DNA of 64,000 nt from Mycolicibacter longobardus (GCF_002102265.1 NZ_LQPG01000010.1:1-64000); one strand, 5' to 3'. Positions 49,095-57,782 are shown, counted from the first letter of the stretch. Made by a program: numbers and translations. The notes: generated by a model not told the origin, from the sequence alone.

Positions 49095-49296
49095 TGACGA
49101 CGGCAGGGATACAGGGATTTCCCTGGATTTCTGGGGTCTGTAGACCGGGGTGACCGCCGTAGCCAAGCCGTTGGCGGCAGTACACGACGTGATATCGCTG
49201 CCGTTAGCGTTTTCCAACACCGAACGGCCCCCGAGATTCGGGGCGCGAGTGACGGATGTGATTCTGGCGCCTTGGCCGCGCCTGGGCGTAAGGCAG

Positions 49297-50664
49297 CTAC
49301 GCGCTGTGCACCAGGGTGAGCCCATGCCAGTCCCGCAGCGGCTTGCGTCGTTTGCTGCGCGCCACCAACCGAGCCACCGCGGATTCCAGTCCTCGGGCCA
49401 GTTCGTCGACGCCGGCGAACTCGAAGTCGGCCAGCACCCCGATGAACAGGTTCCCGGCGTAACTGAGAATCGACACGCCGGTGCGAAGCTGCATCGCGAT
49501 CGGTGGCACCGGCAGCACCTGAACCACGTCGCAACCCATGATCTGCAATGGCTCCACGGGGCCGGGGACACTGGTCGCCAACGCCACGACGCCACGCTGG
49601 GGGAGCCGCCCGAGCAACCGCGCCGCCCAGGATGACCACGCGACCGGCAGCAGACCAGCTGCCGACATCACCGCGCGTCCGGCGTGCCGTTGCCCGCCGG
49701 CCTTCGCCTGCGACAGCCGATAGCGCACGGTCAACAGCCGCTGAACCGGGTTCGACTCCTCGATCGGCAGGCTCGGCAACAGCAGCGAAACCCGGTTGTC
49801 ACTGTCCTGCGGCTCTGCCGACCCCATCGATACCGGCACCAGGGTGCGGAGCGAATCGGGTTGGGGCACTTCGCCGCGCCGGATCATGAAGTCGCGATAA
49901 CTGTCGGTCAGGGCCGCCAACACCACGTCGTTGACGGTCACGCCGAACACCTGGCAGACCTGCTGGACGTCATCGAGCGAGACCCGCGCGGCGCTGTAGC
50001 GGCGCCGGCTGGTGATCGGCCCGTTGAGGGACGACGCGGCTGGTTGCAGCACGCCGGCCGCGAACTCGACGACGCCGCGCAGGTTGTACAGCCAATGCAC
50101 GGGGTTGAGGTCCAGCAACGGTCGCGCCGACCGCGGCGCATCGTGCGGAACCTCGGCGGCGTTCGGCGGGCCGTGGGCCGCACCGCGGGCAAAGCCGTTG
50201 TCCGACAGGCCCTTCAGCATGTGTGCGGTTGCGTTGGCGTCGGCGATGCAGTGGTGGACCTTCATCAGCAGCGCCCAGCGGTCGCCACTGAGCCCACCGA
50301 TCACCCAGATCTCCCACAGCGGACGGTCACGGTCCAGCCGCCAGGACATCACGTCGGCGACCACGCCGTGTAGTTCAGCGTCTCCGCCCGGAGCGGGCAC
50401 CGCGACCCGGCCGATGTGGTGGGCGATGTCGAAGTGGGGGTCGTCCACCCATTCCGGTGCGCCCAGATCCAAGGCGTGGCGCACCAGCCGCTGCCCGAAC
50501 CGGGGGCACCCGCGCAGCCGCTCAGCCAGTGTCGCCACCACCTCCGAGTGGTCGGGGATGGGTCCGTCAAGCACCGCCAAGGTGCCGGTGGCCATGCTGA
50601 CGTTGTGGTCGGAGTCCTCGACGCCCAGAAAACCCGCGTCCAAGGGGGTCAGGTGCTCGGCCAT
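49297..50664 (-). CDS. Wax ester synthase/diacylglycerol acyltransferase (WS/DGAT) family protein
   Basis: The 455-residue protein transfers an acyl group from acyl-CoA to an alcohol or diacylglycerol. It starts with MAEHLTPLDAGFLGVED and has the catalytic HHxxxDA motif as HHCIADANA near residue 137. Other family features are RPLWEIWVI upstream of it and NDVVLAALTDSYRDF in the second half. NVSMATGTLAVLDG and VALATSVPGPVEPLQIMGC are further conserved blocks. Many mycobacteria hold ten or more paralogues, so the exact lipid product is unknown. A TACTG-N7-CAGTA repeat at 50678-50694, just upstream of the start, might be an operator. Confidence 0.9.
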   Translation of the reverse strand: MAEHLTPLDAGFLGVEDSDHNVSMATGTLAVLDGPIPDHSEVVATLAERLRGCPRFGQRLVRHALDLGAPEWVDDPHFDIAHHIGRVAVPAPGGDAELHGVVADVMSWRLDRDRPLWEIWVIGGLSGDRWALLMKVHHCIADANATAHMLKGLSDNGFARGAAHGPPNAAEVPHDAPRSARPLLDLNPVHWLYNLRGVVEFAAGVLQPAASSLNGPITSRRRYSAARVSLDDVQQVCQVFGVTVNDVVLAALTDSYRDFMIRRGEVPQPDSLRTLVPVSMGSAEPQDSDNRVSLLLPSLPIEESNPVQRLLTVRYRLSQAKAGGQRHAGRAVMSAAGLLPVAWSSWAARLLGRLPQRGVVALATSVPGPVEPLQIMGCDVVQVLPVPPIAMQLRTGVSILSYAGNLFIGVLADFEFAGVDELARGLESAVARLVARSKRRKPLRDWHGLTLVHSA

Positions 50665-50843
50665 GGCTACCTCCAGTTACTGCAACTGTCAGTACCACTA
50701 TCGCGTGTCCGGGCTGCTCGCGGCAGGGCCGGAAGTCCCCGATTCGGCGCCTTGGGCCCTCATGAGACACGCACCGGACACGTACCGGATACGGACCGGA
50801 CACCCGCGGTTATCGGGGGCCGGTGGGCGCGTAATCTCGCCTC

Positions 50844-51365
50844 GTGGATTGGGCACGACTTTTCGCTTTCGATACGCCGCCTTCGGAGATCTTTATCCGC
50901 GGGACCGTCATCTATATAGCGATTTACGCGTTGCTGCGGGTGGTGTTGAAACGTGAGGCCGGCACCAACGGCATGACGGATCTGATCGTGGTGGTGCTGA
51001 TCGCCGACGCGGCGCAGAACGGAATGGCCGGCGGCTACCGATCGATCAGCGACGGCATCATGCTCGTGGGGGTGATCATCGGCTGGTCATACCTGCTGAA
51101 CTGGATGGCGCATCGCTGGGTCGGGATGGCGAGGATCCTGCGGCCGGGGCCGCTGCTGGTGATTCATGACGGTCAATTCCTGCACGGCAATATGCGCAAA
51201 GAGATGATCACCGAGGAACAGGTCCGCGAGCAGGCCCGCAAACAGGGCATAGCGGACCTTGCGGTGGTCCGTGAGGGGCGGATGGAATCCGACGGGCAGT
51301 TCAGCTTCCTGATCGGCGCGATTCGTCGGGCCCCCGAATTTGAGCGCGGATTGTTCCCGGATTAG
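50844..51365 (+). CDS. DUF421/YetF-like membrane protein
   Basis: The 173-residue protein has three hydrophobic segments in its first ~90 residues (FIRGTVIYIAIYALLRVVL, MTDLIVVVLIADAAQ and IMLVGVIIGWSYLLNWM). A soluble C-terminal DUF421 domain follows (LLVIHDGQFLHGNMRKEMIT). YetF-like proteins are of unknown function, sometimes linked to spore or envelope biology. GTG 50844 lies 6 nt after TAATCT. Its stop overlaps the stop of the convergent argA gene. Confidence 0.82.
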   Translation: MDWARLFAFDTPPSEIFIRGTVIYIAIYALLRVVLKREAGTNGMTDLIVVVLIADAAQNGMAGGYRSISDGIMLVGVIIGWSYLLNWMAHRWVGMARILRPGPLLVIHDGQFLHGNMRKEMITEEQVREQARKQGIADLAVVREGRMESDGQFSFLIGAIRRAPEFERGLFPD

Positions 51366-51886
51366 AGGACCAGCAGCATCCGGGTGTTGCCCAGGGTGTT
51401 CGGCTTGACGTAGCTCAGGTCCAGGAATTCGGCGACGCCGACGTCGTAGGAGCGTTGCATCTCCTCGAACACCTCGGCGGTGACGGGTGTTCCGTCGATC
51501 TCGGTGAAGCCGTGCCGGGCGAAGAACTCGGTCTCGAAGGTCAGCACGAACAGTCGCTGCAGCTGCAGTTCCCGGGCGACCTGCAACAGCCGGTCGACGA
51601 TCGCGTGTCCGATACCGCGACCGGTCCATGTGGGGTCCACCGCGATGGTGCGCACTTCGCCGAGGTCCGCCCACAACACGTGCAGGGCGCCGCAGCCCAC
51701 CACCTGCCGGTCGGCGTCCTCGGCAACCCAGAATTCCTGGACCGCCTCATACAGCGTCACCAGGTTCTTCTCCAGCAGGATCCTGCCGGCGTAGACGTCC
51801 ACCAGCTTCTTGATCGCCGGCACGTCGGACGTGCGCGCGCGACGGATCAGGGGCCGCCCGGCCGGTTCATCCGCCGCAAGATTCAC
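51362..51886 (-). CDS. argA: N-acetylglutamate synthase (stand-alone GNAT type)
   Basis: The 174-residue GNAT enzyme acetylates glutamate for arginine synthesis. It equals the M. tuberculosis Rv2747 length and has IRRARTSDVPAIKKLVDVYAG, FWVAEDADRQVVGCGALHV, the acetyl-CoA loop VDPTWTGRGIGHAIVD and FETEFFARHGF. GTG 51886 gives this length; a longer extension enters the divergent pgsA promoter. The gene order DUF421-argA-pgsA3 agrees with an ordinary mycobacterial core region. Confidence 0.93.
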   Translation of the reverse strand: MNLAADEPAGRPLIRRARTSDVPAIKKLVDVYAGRILLEKNLVTLYEAVQEFWVAEDADRQVVGCGALHVLWADLGEVRTIAVDPTWTGRGIGHAIVDRLLQVARELQLQRLFVLTFETEFFARHGFTEIDGTPVTAEVFEEMQRSYDVGVAEFLDLSYVKPNTLGNTRMLLVL

Positions 51887-51941
51887 AGCTGCACAGTATC
51901 GGTTTCTCATTTCGGGCTGGGTAACCGATATTCTGACTGCC

Positions 51942-52538
51942 GTGACGGGGCAGCCTAAAACCGGTCCTGCGGTGACGCACGTCCCCGTGGTCAATCTCGC
52001 CAACGCGCTGACCGTCCTGCGGTTGATGCTGGTTCCCGTTTTTCTGCTGGCGTTATTCGCCGAGCACGGCCACGACGCCAAGACCCGTATCGCGGCGTTC
52101 GTCATCTTCGCGGTCGCCATCATCACCGACCGGCTGGACGGCGCCCTGGCGCGCAACTACGGGATGGTCACCGAGTTCGGCACCCTGGCCGACCCGATCG
52201 CCGACAAGGCGCTGATCGGCGCAGCGCTGATCGGGCTGTCCATGCTCGGCGACCTGTGGTGGTGGGTGACGGTGCTGATCCTGGTCCGGGAGATCGGGAT
52301 CACCCTGCTTCGGTTCGCCGTGCTGCACCGCGGTGTGATCCCGGCCAGCCGCGGCGGAAAACTCAAGACACTGGTGCAGGCCGTCGGTATCGGGCTGCTC
52401 ATCCTGCCGCTGAACGGCCCGTGGCTGGTGACGGCCTGGGCGGTGATGGCCGTGGCGGTGATTCTGACCGTGGTGACCGGCCTGGACTACGTCGTTTCGG
52501 CGGTGACCGATCTTCGCGGCGGACCCGGCCGAAGCTGA
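51942..52538 (+). CDS. pgsA3: CDP-diacylglycerol-glycerol-3-phosphate phosphatidyltransferase-like PgsA3
   Basis: The ~198-residue integral membrane enzyme belongs to the CDP-alcohol phosphatidyltransferases. It has the complete DxxDGxxARxxxxxxxxGxxxDxxxD signature, DRLDGALARNYGMVTEFGTL then ADPIAD, and about five hydrophobic helices. It makes phosphatidylglycerophosphate or a related phospholipid in the plasma membrane. GTG 51942 lies 7 nt after TATTCT, suggesting a leaderless mRNA; upstream in-frame residues overlap argA. Its stop codon is the first base group of a 59-bp tandem repeat, and clgR follows after 202 nt. Confidence 0.9.
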   Translation: MTGQPKTGPAVTHVPVVNLANALTVLRLMLVPVFLLALFAEHGHDAKTRIAAFVIFAVAIITDRLDGALARNYGMVTEFGTLADPIADKALIGAALIGLSMLGDLWWWVTVLILVREIGITLLRFAVLHRGVIPASRGGKLKTLVQAVGIGLLILPLNGPWLVTAWAVMAVAVILTVVTGLDYVVSAVTDLRGGPGRS

Positions 52539-52662
52539 ACCCGGCGGTTCAGCGAGGCTCGACGGAGGAGAGGCGAAGCTGGGACCGCCGAATCTGAACC
52601 CGGCGGTTCAGCGAGGCTCGACGGAGGAGAGGCGAAGCTGGGACCGCCGAATCTGAACCCGG
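52535..52662 (+). repeat. 59-bp tandem repeat between pgsA3 and clgR
   Basis: Two complete identical units (52535-52593, 52594-52652) and the start of a third occur with a period of 59. Each unit begins CTGAACC-CGGC-GGTTCAG, a perfect 7-bp hairpin. The first unit begins at the pgsA3 stop. The third unit diverges at the SigE-type promoter of clgR. Confidence 0.9.
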
Positions 52663-52688
52663 GAACTCGGACGGGCCTCGCGCGCGTT
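52661..52688 (+). promoter_or_regulatory. SigE-type promoter of clgR
   Basis: GGGAAC (52661-52666) and CGTT (52685-52688) are 18 nt apart, matching the ECF/SigE pattern GGAAC-N17/18-CGTT. It lies 53 nt before clgR. In M. tuberculosis the clgR-pspA operon is known to be activated by SigE under envelope stress, which supports the reading. Confidence 0.6.
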
Positions 52689-52740
52689 GACCTTGGTGAC
52701 TGTCGGTTTTCTTCGTTGACCCGGTAAGGGGGAGTGCGCG

Positions 52741-53073
52741 ATGACGACATTGCTGCGGGAGTCGGTGGGCGAGGTGCTACGCCAGGCCCGGACGGCGCAG
52801 GGTCGCACGCTGCGTGAGGTGTCGGACTCGGCACGGGTCAGCCTCGGCTACCTCTCGGAGGTCGAACGGGGCCGCAAGGAGGCGTCCAGCGAGCTGCTCA
52901 ACGCGATCTGCGCGGCTTTGGAGGTCCCGTTGTCGAGGGTGCTCTTCGACGCCGGGACCCGGTTGGCGCGGGCCGAGCGGGTCGAGCGGGCCGCGCTGAA
53001 CGCCACCGTGACTCGTATCGATGCCGGCACCAAGGTCGTGATCCCGCCGATCCGGGCCATGGCCTCGGCGTGA
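52741..53073 (+). CDS. clgR: Transcriptional regulator ClgR
   Basis: The 110-residue Xre-type regulator activates clp protease genes and its own operon on envelope stress. The helix-turn-helix spans about residues 20-48 ([27 protein letters not shown] contains it) and the C-terminus is [11 protein letters not shown]. It resembles M. tuberculosis Rv2745c throughout. A strong AAGGGGGAG box precedes the ATG. A SigE-type promoter lies upstream and pspA follows after 103 nt, giving the clgR-pspA-pspM order known for the mycobacterial Psp system. Confidence 0.95.
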   Translation: MTTLLRESVGEVLRQARTAQGRTLREVSDSARVSLGYLSEVERGRKEASSELLNAICAALEVPLSRVLFDAGTRLARAERVERAALNATVTRIDAGTKVVIPPIRAMASA

Positions 53074-53176
53074 CGCGCCCAGCCTGAACATCGACCCGAT
53101 GCCCGCTGACCCGATAAATTGGTCACCGGTATCCCGGTAGAGCGACAACATTCGAACAAGCAGACGGAGCTGACTG

Positions 53177-53995
53177 ATGGCCAACCCGTTCGTCAAGGCG
53201 TGGAAGTACCTGATGGCGCTGTTCAACTCGAAGATCGACGAGCACGCCGATCCCAAGGTGCAGATCCAGCAGGCGATCGAAGAGGCACAGCGCCAGCACC
53301 AGGCCCTGACCCAGCAGGCCGCGCAGGTGATCGGCAACCAGCGTCAACTGGAGATGCGGCTCAACCGGCAGCTGGCCGACATCGAGAAGCTTCAGGTGAA
53401 CGTGCGTCAGGCCCTGACCCTGGCCGACCAGGCCACCGCCGCCGGTGACGCCGCCAAGGCCACCGAGTACAACAACGCCGCCGAGGCGTTCGCGGCCCAG
53501 CTGGTCACCGCCGAACAGAACGTGGAAGACCTCAAGACGCTGCATGATCAGGCGCTGTCGGCGGCCATGCAGGCCAAGAAGGCCGTCGAGCAGAACGCCA
53601 TGGTGTTGCAGCAGAAGATCGCCGAGCGCACCAAGCTGCTCAGCCAGCTCGAACAGGCCAAGATGCAGGAGCAGGTCAGCGCGTCGCTGCGGTCGATGAG
53701 CGAGATCGCCGCTCCTGGAACCACTCCCAGCCTCGACGAGGTGCGCGACAAGATCGAACGGCGCTACGCCAACGCGATCGGGGCGGCCGAGCTGGCGCAG
53801 GGGTCGGTGCAGGGCCGGATGCTCGAGGTCGAGCAGGCCGGCGTGCAGATGGCCGGCCATTCCCGGCTGGAGCAGATCCGGGCGTCGATGCGGGGCGAGT
53901 CGTTGCCGGCCGGTGGGGCCACCACCACCCCGGGCCAGGCCACTCCGGCAACTCCGCAGTCCAATCCGACCCCCGAGAATCCGCTGGGCCGGTAG
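53177..53995 (+). CDS. pspA: Phage shock protein A (35-kDa antigen)
   Basis: The 272-residue protein is almost entirely coiled coil (about residues 10-225, with long heptads such as [19 protein letters not shown]) and has a disordered Pro/Thr/Gln tail. PspA binds stressed membrane and restrains ClgR; in mycobacteria it is the 35-kDa antigen, Rv2744c. [16 protein letters not shown] is the amphipathic membrane-binding helix. It sits between clgR and the membrane partner pspM. Confidence 0.96.
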   Translation: MANPFVKAWKYLMALFNSKIDEHADPKVQIQQAIEEAQRQHQALTQQAAQVIGNQRQLEMRLNRQLADIEKLQVNVRQALTLADQATAAGDAAKATEYNNAAEAFAAQLVTAEQNVEDLKTLHDQALSAAMQAKKAVEQNAMVLQQKIAERTKLLSQLEQAKMQEQVSASLRSMSEIAAPGTTPSLDEVRDKIERRYANAIGAAELAQGSVQGRMLEVEQAGVQMAGHSRLEQIRASMRGESLPAGGATTTPGQATPATPQSNPTPENPLGR

Positions 53996-54004
53996 CAGGC
54001 AGCC

Positions 54005-54835
54005 ATGACACTCGGAGGCGGCACGCGGCGGGCCGTGCTGCAGCGCGCCGTGGACCGCGCCAGCGAGGTCGCTGACATCCTTGCCGACAAGCTGGGCGCC
54101 ATCGCCGACCCGCGGGCCAGGATGCTGCGCAAGCGCCGGTGTGCGCTGCGCCTGGGCCTGTTCTTCGGTGTCGCATCGGGTTTCTGGATGCTGGTGACGG
54201 CCATGCTGGCGTCGTGGTCCACGCCGGTGTGGGTCCTGCTGATCACCGGGTCGATCGCCGCGGGGGCGGCGGCGCCGGCGACGCTGCTGTTGCTGCGGTA
54301 CCGCTGGCTGCGCTCGACGCCGCTGCCGGCCGCACGGCCCACCGCCACGCGTCGCCTGCCGCCGCCCGGCTCGGCGGCACGGCCGGCGATGTACGCGCTG
54401 GGCGCCTCCGAGCGCGGGATGCTGTCGCTGCTGGGTGTGTTGCAGCGCGGCCGGCTGTTGCCGGACGGCGAGATCACCGAGCTGACGGCCGCGGTCAACC
54501 GCGCCGCCTCGACCATGGCGGCCACCGCGGCCGAGGTGGTCTCGATGGAGCGCGCCGTGCAACACAGCGCCCAGTCGCGGGAGTACCTGGTTCCGACCAT
54601 CAACGCGTTCACCGCTCAGCTCAGTGCCGGCGTTCGTCAATACAACGAAATGGTCACCGCCGCAGCGCAACTGGTGGCCTCAGCCAACGACCGGTCGGCG
54701 ATGTCAGCCGGCGATCCGGCGAACTCTCCGATGTCCCAGCGGCGCTACCGCGAAGAGCTGGTCGGCGCGACCGACCGGATGCTGGGCTGGGCGCAGGCGT
54801 TCGACGAACTCGCCGAGCTGCCCCGGGTGGTCTAG
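54005..54835 (+). CDS. pspM: Membrane partner PspM (Rv2743c-like)
   Basis: The 276-residue protein has a helical N-terminus (AVDRASEVADILADKLGAI), two transmembrane helices at about residues 55-95 (LFFGVASGFWMLVTAMLA and VWVLLITGSIAAGAAAPATL) and a helical C-terminal half. It matches the position and make-up of M. tuberculosis Rv2743c, which tethers PspA to the membrane. It starts 9 nt after pspA. The expected fourth gene (pspN, Rv2742c) is not found; a convergent DUF5313-like gene occupies its place. Confidence 0.85.
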   Translation: MTLGGGTRRAVLQRAVDRASEVADILADKLGAIADPRARMLRKRRCALRLGLFFGVASGFWMLVTAMLASWSTPVWVLLITGSIAAGAAAPATLLLLRYRWLRSTPLPAARPTATRRLPPPGSAARPAMYALGASERGMLSLLGVLQRGRLLPDGEITELTAAVNRAASTMAATAAEVVSMERAVQHSAQSREYLVPTINAFTAQLSAGVRQYNEMVTAAAQLVASANDRSAMSAGDPANSPMSQRRYREELVGATDRMLGWAQAFDELAELPRVV

Positions 54836-55239
54836 ATATCGTCGCTGCGCTGCGGGGCGGACTCCGGCCGCGGACCGTAGCGTTCGACGTAGGCCCGATG
54901 AATATGGGCATCACGCTGGCGGGTGCGTTCGTCGGCCAGTTCCGGGTCCAGTCCGTGCATCCGCAGCATGTGCTTGCGCCACACCTTGTTGAGCGCGTGC
55001 GCGAACAGAATCACCATGAACCAGATCGGAAACGTCATGGTGAAATGCGTCATGAAGTCCGCCGGCATGAACCAGAACGGGATCAGGATCAGCGTCGTCG
55101 GCACGACGGCGCGCATGATCATCCGGATGGTGGCACCCCGGCCGGCCAGGTCGTTACGGACCCAGTCCAGCAGCTCCGGCGGTAACGGGCGCCCGTAGCA
55201 GTAGCGGATGTATTGGATCGGGTTCGGCCGCTGACGCAC
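54832..55239 (-). CDS. DUF5313-like small membrane protein
   Basis: This 135-residue protein starts MRQRPNPIQYIRYCYG, then ELLDWVRNDLAGRGA, and has two hydrophobic segments (IMRAVVPTTLILIPFWF, FPIWFMVILFAHAL). A charged C-terminal tail follows (RKHMLRMHGLDPELADER). The pattern fits DUF5313, a mycobacterial membrane protein family of unknown function. It overlaps the pspM stop by 4 nt on the opposite strand and is 10 nt downstream of ephG on the same strand. I would not assign a role. Confidence 0.7.
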   Translation of the reverse strand: MRQRPNPIQYIRYCYGRPLPPELLDWVRNDLAGRGATIRMIMRAVVPTTLILIPFWFMPADFMTHFTMTFPIWFMVILFAHALNKVWRKHMLRMHGLDPELADERTRQRDAHIHRAYVERYGPRPESAPQRSDDI

Positions 55240-55249
55240 GGTCGCGGCT

Positions 55250-55696
55250 CTAAAAGGTCGGCCGCAGCGCCGGGAACACGGTTGCCGCCACCGCCCGCAA
55301 CGTCGCTTTGAACATGTCGAAGAAGTCGAAGTAGTCGCGCCACAACGTGATTCGCCCGTGGTGCACCTCGAAGACCCCGCACACCCAGAACTGCAGGCGC
55401 AGCGGCCCGAACGTCAGTGCGTCGGTGCGCTCGGTGAGCACCGCCGAGCCGTCGGCGGCGATGCGGTGGGTCTTCACGTCGAAGGTTCCCCGGCCGGCCA
55501 GGCGGCGGAACACTCTGATGGTGGCGCTGCGGCCGTAGATGGTCGGCATCCCGACGTTCTGATACACCACGTCGTCGGCGAGCGCGGCGGCTGCCGTGTC
55601 GAGATCCTCGTCTGCGAGCGCCTCAAGGAAGCTTTCCACGATGCGGATGTTCTCGGCCAGCTCGATGGCGGTCTGCGGGGCACTCGATTCGGTCAT
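55250..55696 (-). CDS. ephG: Limonene-1,2-epoxide hydrolase-like EphG
   Basis: The 148-residue protein has the SnoaL/LEH fold. It shows IRIVESFLEALADEDLDTAAA, VVYQNVGMPTIYGR, and the Asp/Arg catalytic residues in ERTDALTFGPLRLQFWVCGVFEV and HGRITLWRDYFD. M. tuberculosis EphG (Rv2740) hydrolyses epoxides of sterols and fatty acids, and this protein has the same length and position. The reaction here is therefore probable but the substrate is not known. It is divergent from the glycosyltransferase gene by 42 nt. Confidence 0.9.
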   Translation of the reverse strand: MTESSAPQTAIELAENIRIVESFLEALADEDLDTAAAALADDVVYQNVGMPTIYGRSATIRVFRRLAGRGTFDVKTHRIAADGSAVLTERTDALTFGPLRLQFWVCGVFEVHHGRITLWRDYFDFFDMFKATLRAVAATVFPALRPTF

Positions 55697-55738
55697 GCCT
55701 CACACCCTAGGCCCGAGGGGCTGTGGCACGGTAGGCCG

Positions 55739-56911
55739 ATGCGAGTGGTGGTGGTAGCCGGCCCGGATCCCGGTCACGCGTTCCCGGCGATAGCGCTGTG
55801 CAAGCTCTTCGCGGCGGCCGGGCATGCGCCGACCCTGCTGACCGGGGTGCAGTGGCTCGACACCGCACGTGCTGCCGGGGTGGACGCCGCCGAGCTGCTC
55901 GGACTCGACGCCACCGCCGCCGACGACGACGCCGACGACGGGGCCAAGCTCCATCAGCGGGCGGCGCGCATGGCGTGGCAGAACCGCGATCAGCTGCGGA
56001 CACTCGCGCCGGACCTGGTGGTCTCCGACGTCATCACCGCCTGCGGGGGGATGGCCGCCGAACTGCTCGGCATCCCGTGGGTTGAGCTCAGCCCGCACCC
56101 GCTGTACCTGCCTTCGAAGGGACTGCCGCCGATCGGCAGCGGGCTGGCGCCGGGCACCGGGGTGCGGGGTCGGCTGCGCGACGCGGTGATGCGGTCCCTG
56201 ACGGCACGGTCGGTGCGCGGCGGCCTGCGCCAGCGGGCCGAGGCCCGGGTGGGTATCGGCCTGCCGGACCGCGATCCCGGGCCGCTACGGCGCCTGATCG
56301 CCACGCTGCCGGCCCTGGAGGTGCCCCGGCCCGACTGGCCGGCCGAGGCCGTGGTCGTCGGGCCGTTGCACTTCGAGCCGACCGAGCAGCTGCTGACGGT
56401 GCCCGCGGGCTCCGGCCCGCTGGTGGTGGTGGCGCCGTCCACGGCGTCGACCGGGGCCGCCGGGCTGGCCGAGCTGGCATTGGAGCACCTGGTGCCCGGC
56501 GCCGCGCTGCCGGTCGGCGCCCGGGTGGCGGTGTCGCGGCTGGGGGGCCCGGCACTGACGTTGCCGCCATGGGCCGTTGCCGGGCTGGGACGTCAGGACG
56601 AACTGCTGACCCATGCCGATCTGGTCGTCTGCGGGGGCGGACACGGCATGGTCGCCAAGACCCTGCTCAGCGGGGTGCCGCTGGTGGTGGTGCCCGGCGG
56701 CGGCGATCAGTGGGAGATCGCCAACCGCGTGGTGCGCCAGGGCAGCGGACGGCTGATCCGGCCGCTGACCGGTGCCGCGCTGGCCGAGGCGGTGGGGGAC
56801 GTACTGGCGTCGCCGAGCTACCGCGATGCCGCGCGACGGGCCGCCGACGGCGCCACCGATGTGGCCGATCCGGTACGGGTGTGCCAGGAGGCGCTGTCCG
56901 GGGCTGGGTAG
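55739..56911 (+). CDS. Glycosyltransferase of GT1/UGT type (Rv2739c-like)
   Basis: The 390-residue protein has the GT-B fold of MGT/UGT-type glycosyltransferases. The N-terminal half shows VVVAGPDPGHAFPAIALCK and VSDVITACGGMAAELL. The C-terminal nucleotide-sugar part shows LTHADLVVCGGGHGMVAKTLL and VPLVVVPGGGDQWEIANRV, like the donor-binding HGG/DQ motif of family GT1. It corresponds to M. tuberculosis Rv2739c. The acceptor and donor are unknown. DUF3046 begins 10 nt after its stop. Confidence 0.87.
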   Translation: MRVVVVAGPDPGHAFPAIALCKLFAAAGHAPTLLTGVQWLDTARAAGVDAAELLGLDATAADDDADDGAKLHQRAARMAWQNRDQLRTLAPDLVVSDVITACGGMAAELLGIPWVELSPHPLYLPSKGLPPIGSGLAPGTGVRGRLRDAVMRSLTARSVRGGLRQRAEARVGIGLPDRDPGPLRRLIATLPALEVPRPDWPAEAVVVGPLHFEPTEQLLTVPAGSGPLVVVAPSTASTGAAGLAELALEHLVPGAALPVGARVAVSRLGGPALTLPPWAVAGLGRQDELLTHADLVVCGGGHGMVAKTLLSGVPLVVVPGGGDQWEIANRVVRQGSGRLIRPLTGAALAEAVGDVLASPSYRDAARRAADGATDVADPVRVCQEALSGAG

Positions 56912-56921
56912 GTTGGGATGC

Positions 56922-57116
56922 GTGCGCCTGACCGAATTCCACGACTTGGTGACGTCACGTTTCGGTGCCGCGTACGGCGCCTCGGTGCTGGCCGACCATG
57001 TGCTGACCGCGGTCGGCGGGCGGACCGCCGCGCAGGCGATCGAGGACGGTGTGGAACCGCGCGACGTGTGGTGGGCGCTGTGCGCGGACTTCGACGTACC
57101 CCGAGATCAGTGGTGA
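56922..57116 (+). CDS. DUF3046 protein (Rv2738c-like)
   Basis: The 64-residue protein starts RLTEFHDLVTSRFG and ends AQAIEDGVEPRDVWWALCADFDVPRDQW, the DUF3046 pattern. In actinobacteria it is nearly always near recA and recX. Its function is unknown. GTG 56922 is 10 nt past the glycosyltransferase stop; its 3' end overlaps the convergent TetR gene by 10 nt. Confidence 0.9.
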   Translation: MRLTEFHDLVTSRFGAAYGASVLADHVLTAVGGRTAAQAIEDGVEPRDVWWALCADFDVPRDQW

Positions 57117-57766
57117 GACGGATCGCTCGGCGCCATGATGCTGCGGACCAGGGCAACGGCGAGGTCTGAGCAGATGGCGGCCAGTTCGGTCGTGGTCTCG
57201 ACCGGGTTGGCCAGCCAGCCTTCGATGATCTGGTTGACGCCGCCGACGATGAACAGCGCACCGCGGCGTAACTCCGCGGGCGGGGGAGCCGGGCCGTCGA
57301 GGACACCGGGGGCGTGCTCGACGATCGAGTCGGTGATCATGTCGAGGATGCGGGCGCGGTGCTCATTGAGCCCGGGGACCGCGGACAGGTCGCTGGTGGC
57401 GATGCGGTGGATATGGGGGTCGACGGCGATGAGATCGAGGAAGGCCGTCAGTGCGGACCGGAGCTTGTCGGTGAGCGTGCCGGGGTCGCCGACGCCGGCG
57501 GTGACCATCGCTTCGAGCAGCTGATCCCGGACATCGTCGGAGACCGCGAACAGCAGTGCGTCGCGGTTGGGGAACTGCTCGTAGAAATAGCGTGGGGTGA
57601 GCCCCGCGAGGGTACAGACGCCGCGGACCGTGACGTCCCCGATTCCCGATTCGCCCCAGAGCTGGCGGCCGGCGGTCAGCAGCTTGCCGCGGCGTTCGGC
57701 GCGACGGTCGTCCGCGCTGATTCCGCCGTAGTCACGCACCACCTCAGGGCGTTTCATTGACATCAC
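57107..57766 (-). CDS. TetR-family regulator divergent from MpaB gene
   Basis: The 219-residue protein has a TetR helix-turn-helix near residues 25-70 (GKLLTAGRQLWGESG, VTVRGVCTLAGLTPRYFYEQF) and a C-terminal ligand domain. It is divergent from the oxygenase gene, with a near-palindromic operator between them, so it probably represses both. Alternative starts at 57763 and 57757 give almost the same protein; the last has a better spaced AGGG box. Confidence 0.86.
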   Translation of the reverse strand: MMSMKRPEVVRDYGGISADDRRAERRGKLLTAGRQLWGESGIGDVTVRGVCTLAGLTPRYFYEQFPNRDALLFAVSDDVRDQLLEAMVTAGVGDPGTLTDKLRSALTAFLDLIAVDPHIHRIATSDLSAVPGLNEHRARILDMITDSIVEHAPGVLDGPAPPPAELRRGALFIVGGVNQIIEGWLANPVETTTELAAICSDLAVALVRSIMAPSDPSHH

Positions 57767-57782
57767 CCTACTAGCGCGTTTA

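Noticed and set aside
52535..52662. CRISPR array
   Set aside because: The 59-bp units are tandem with no spacers.
53074..53176. Separate pspA promoter with the ACCGGTATCCCGGT dyad
   Set aside because: The 5-bp dyad is short and the gene is known to be co-transcribed with clgR, so I did not list it.
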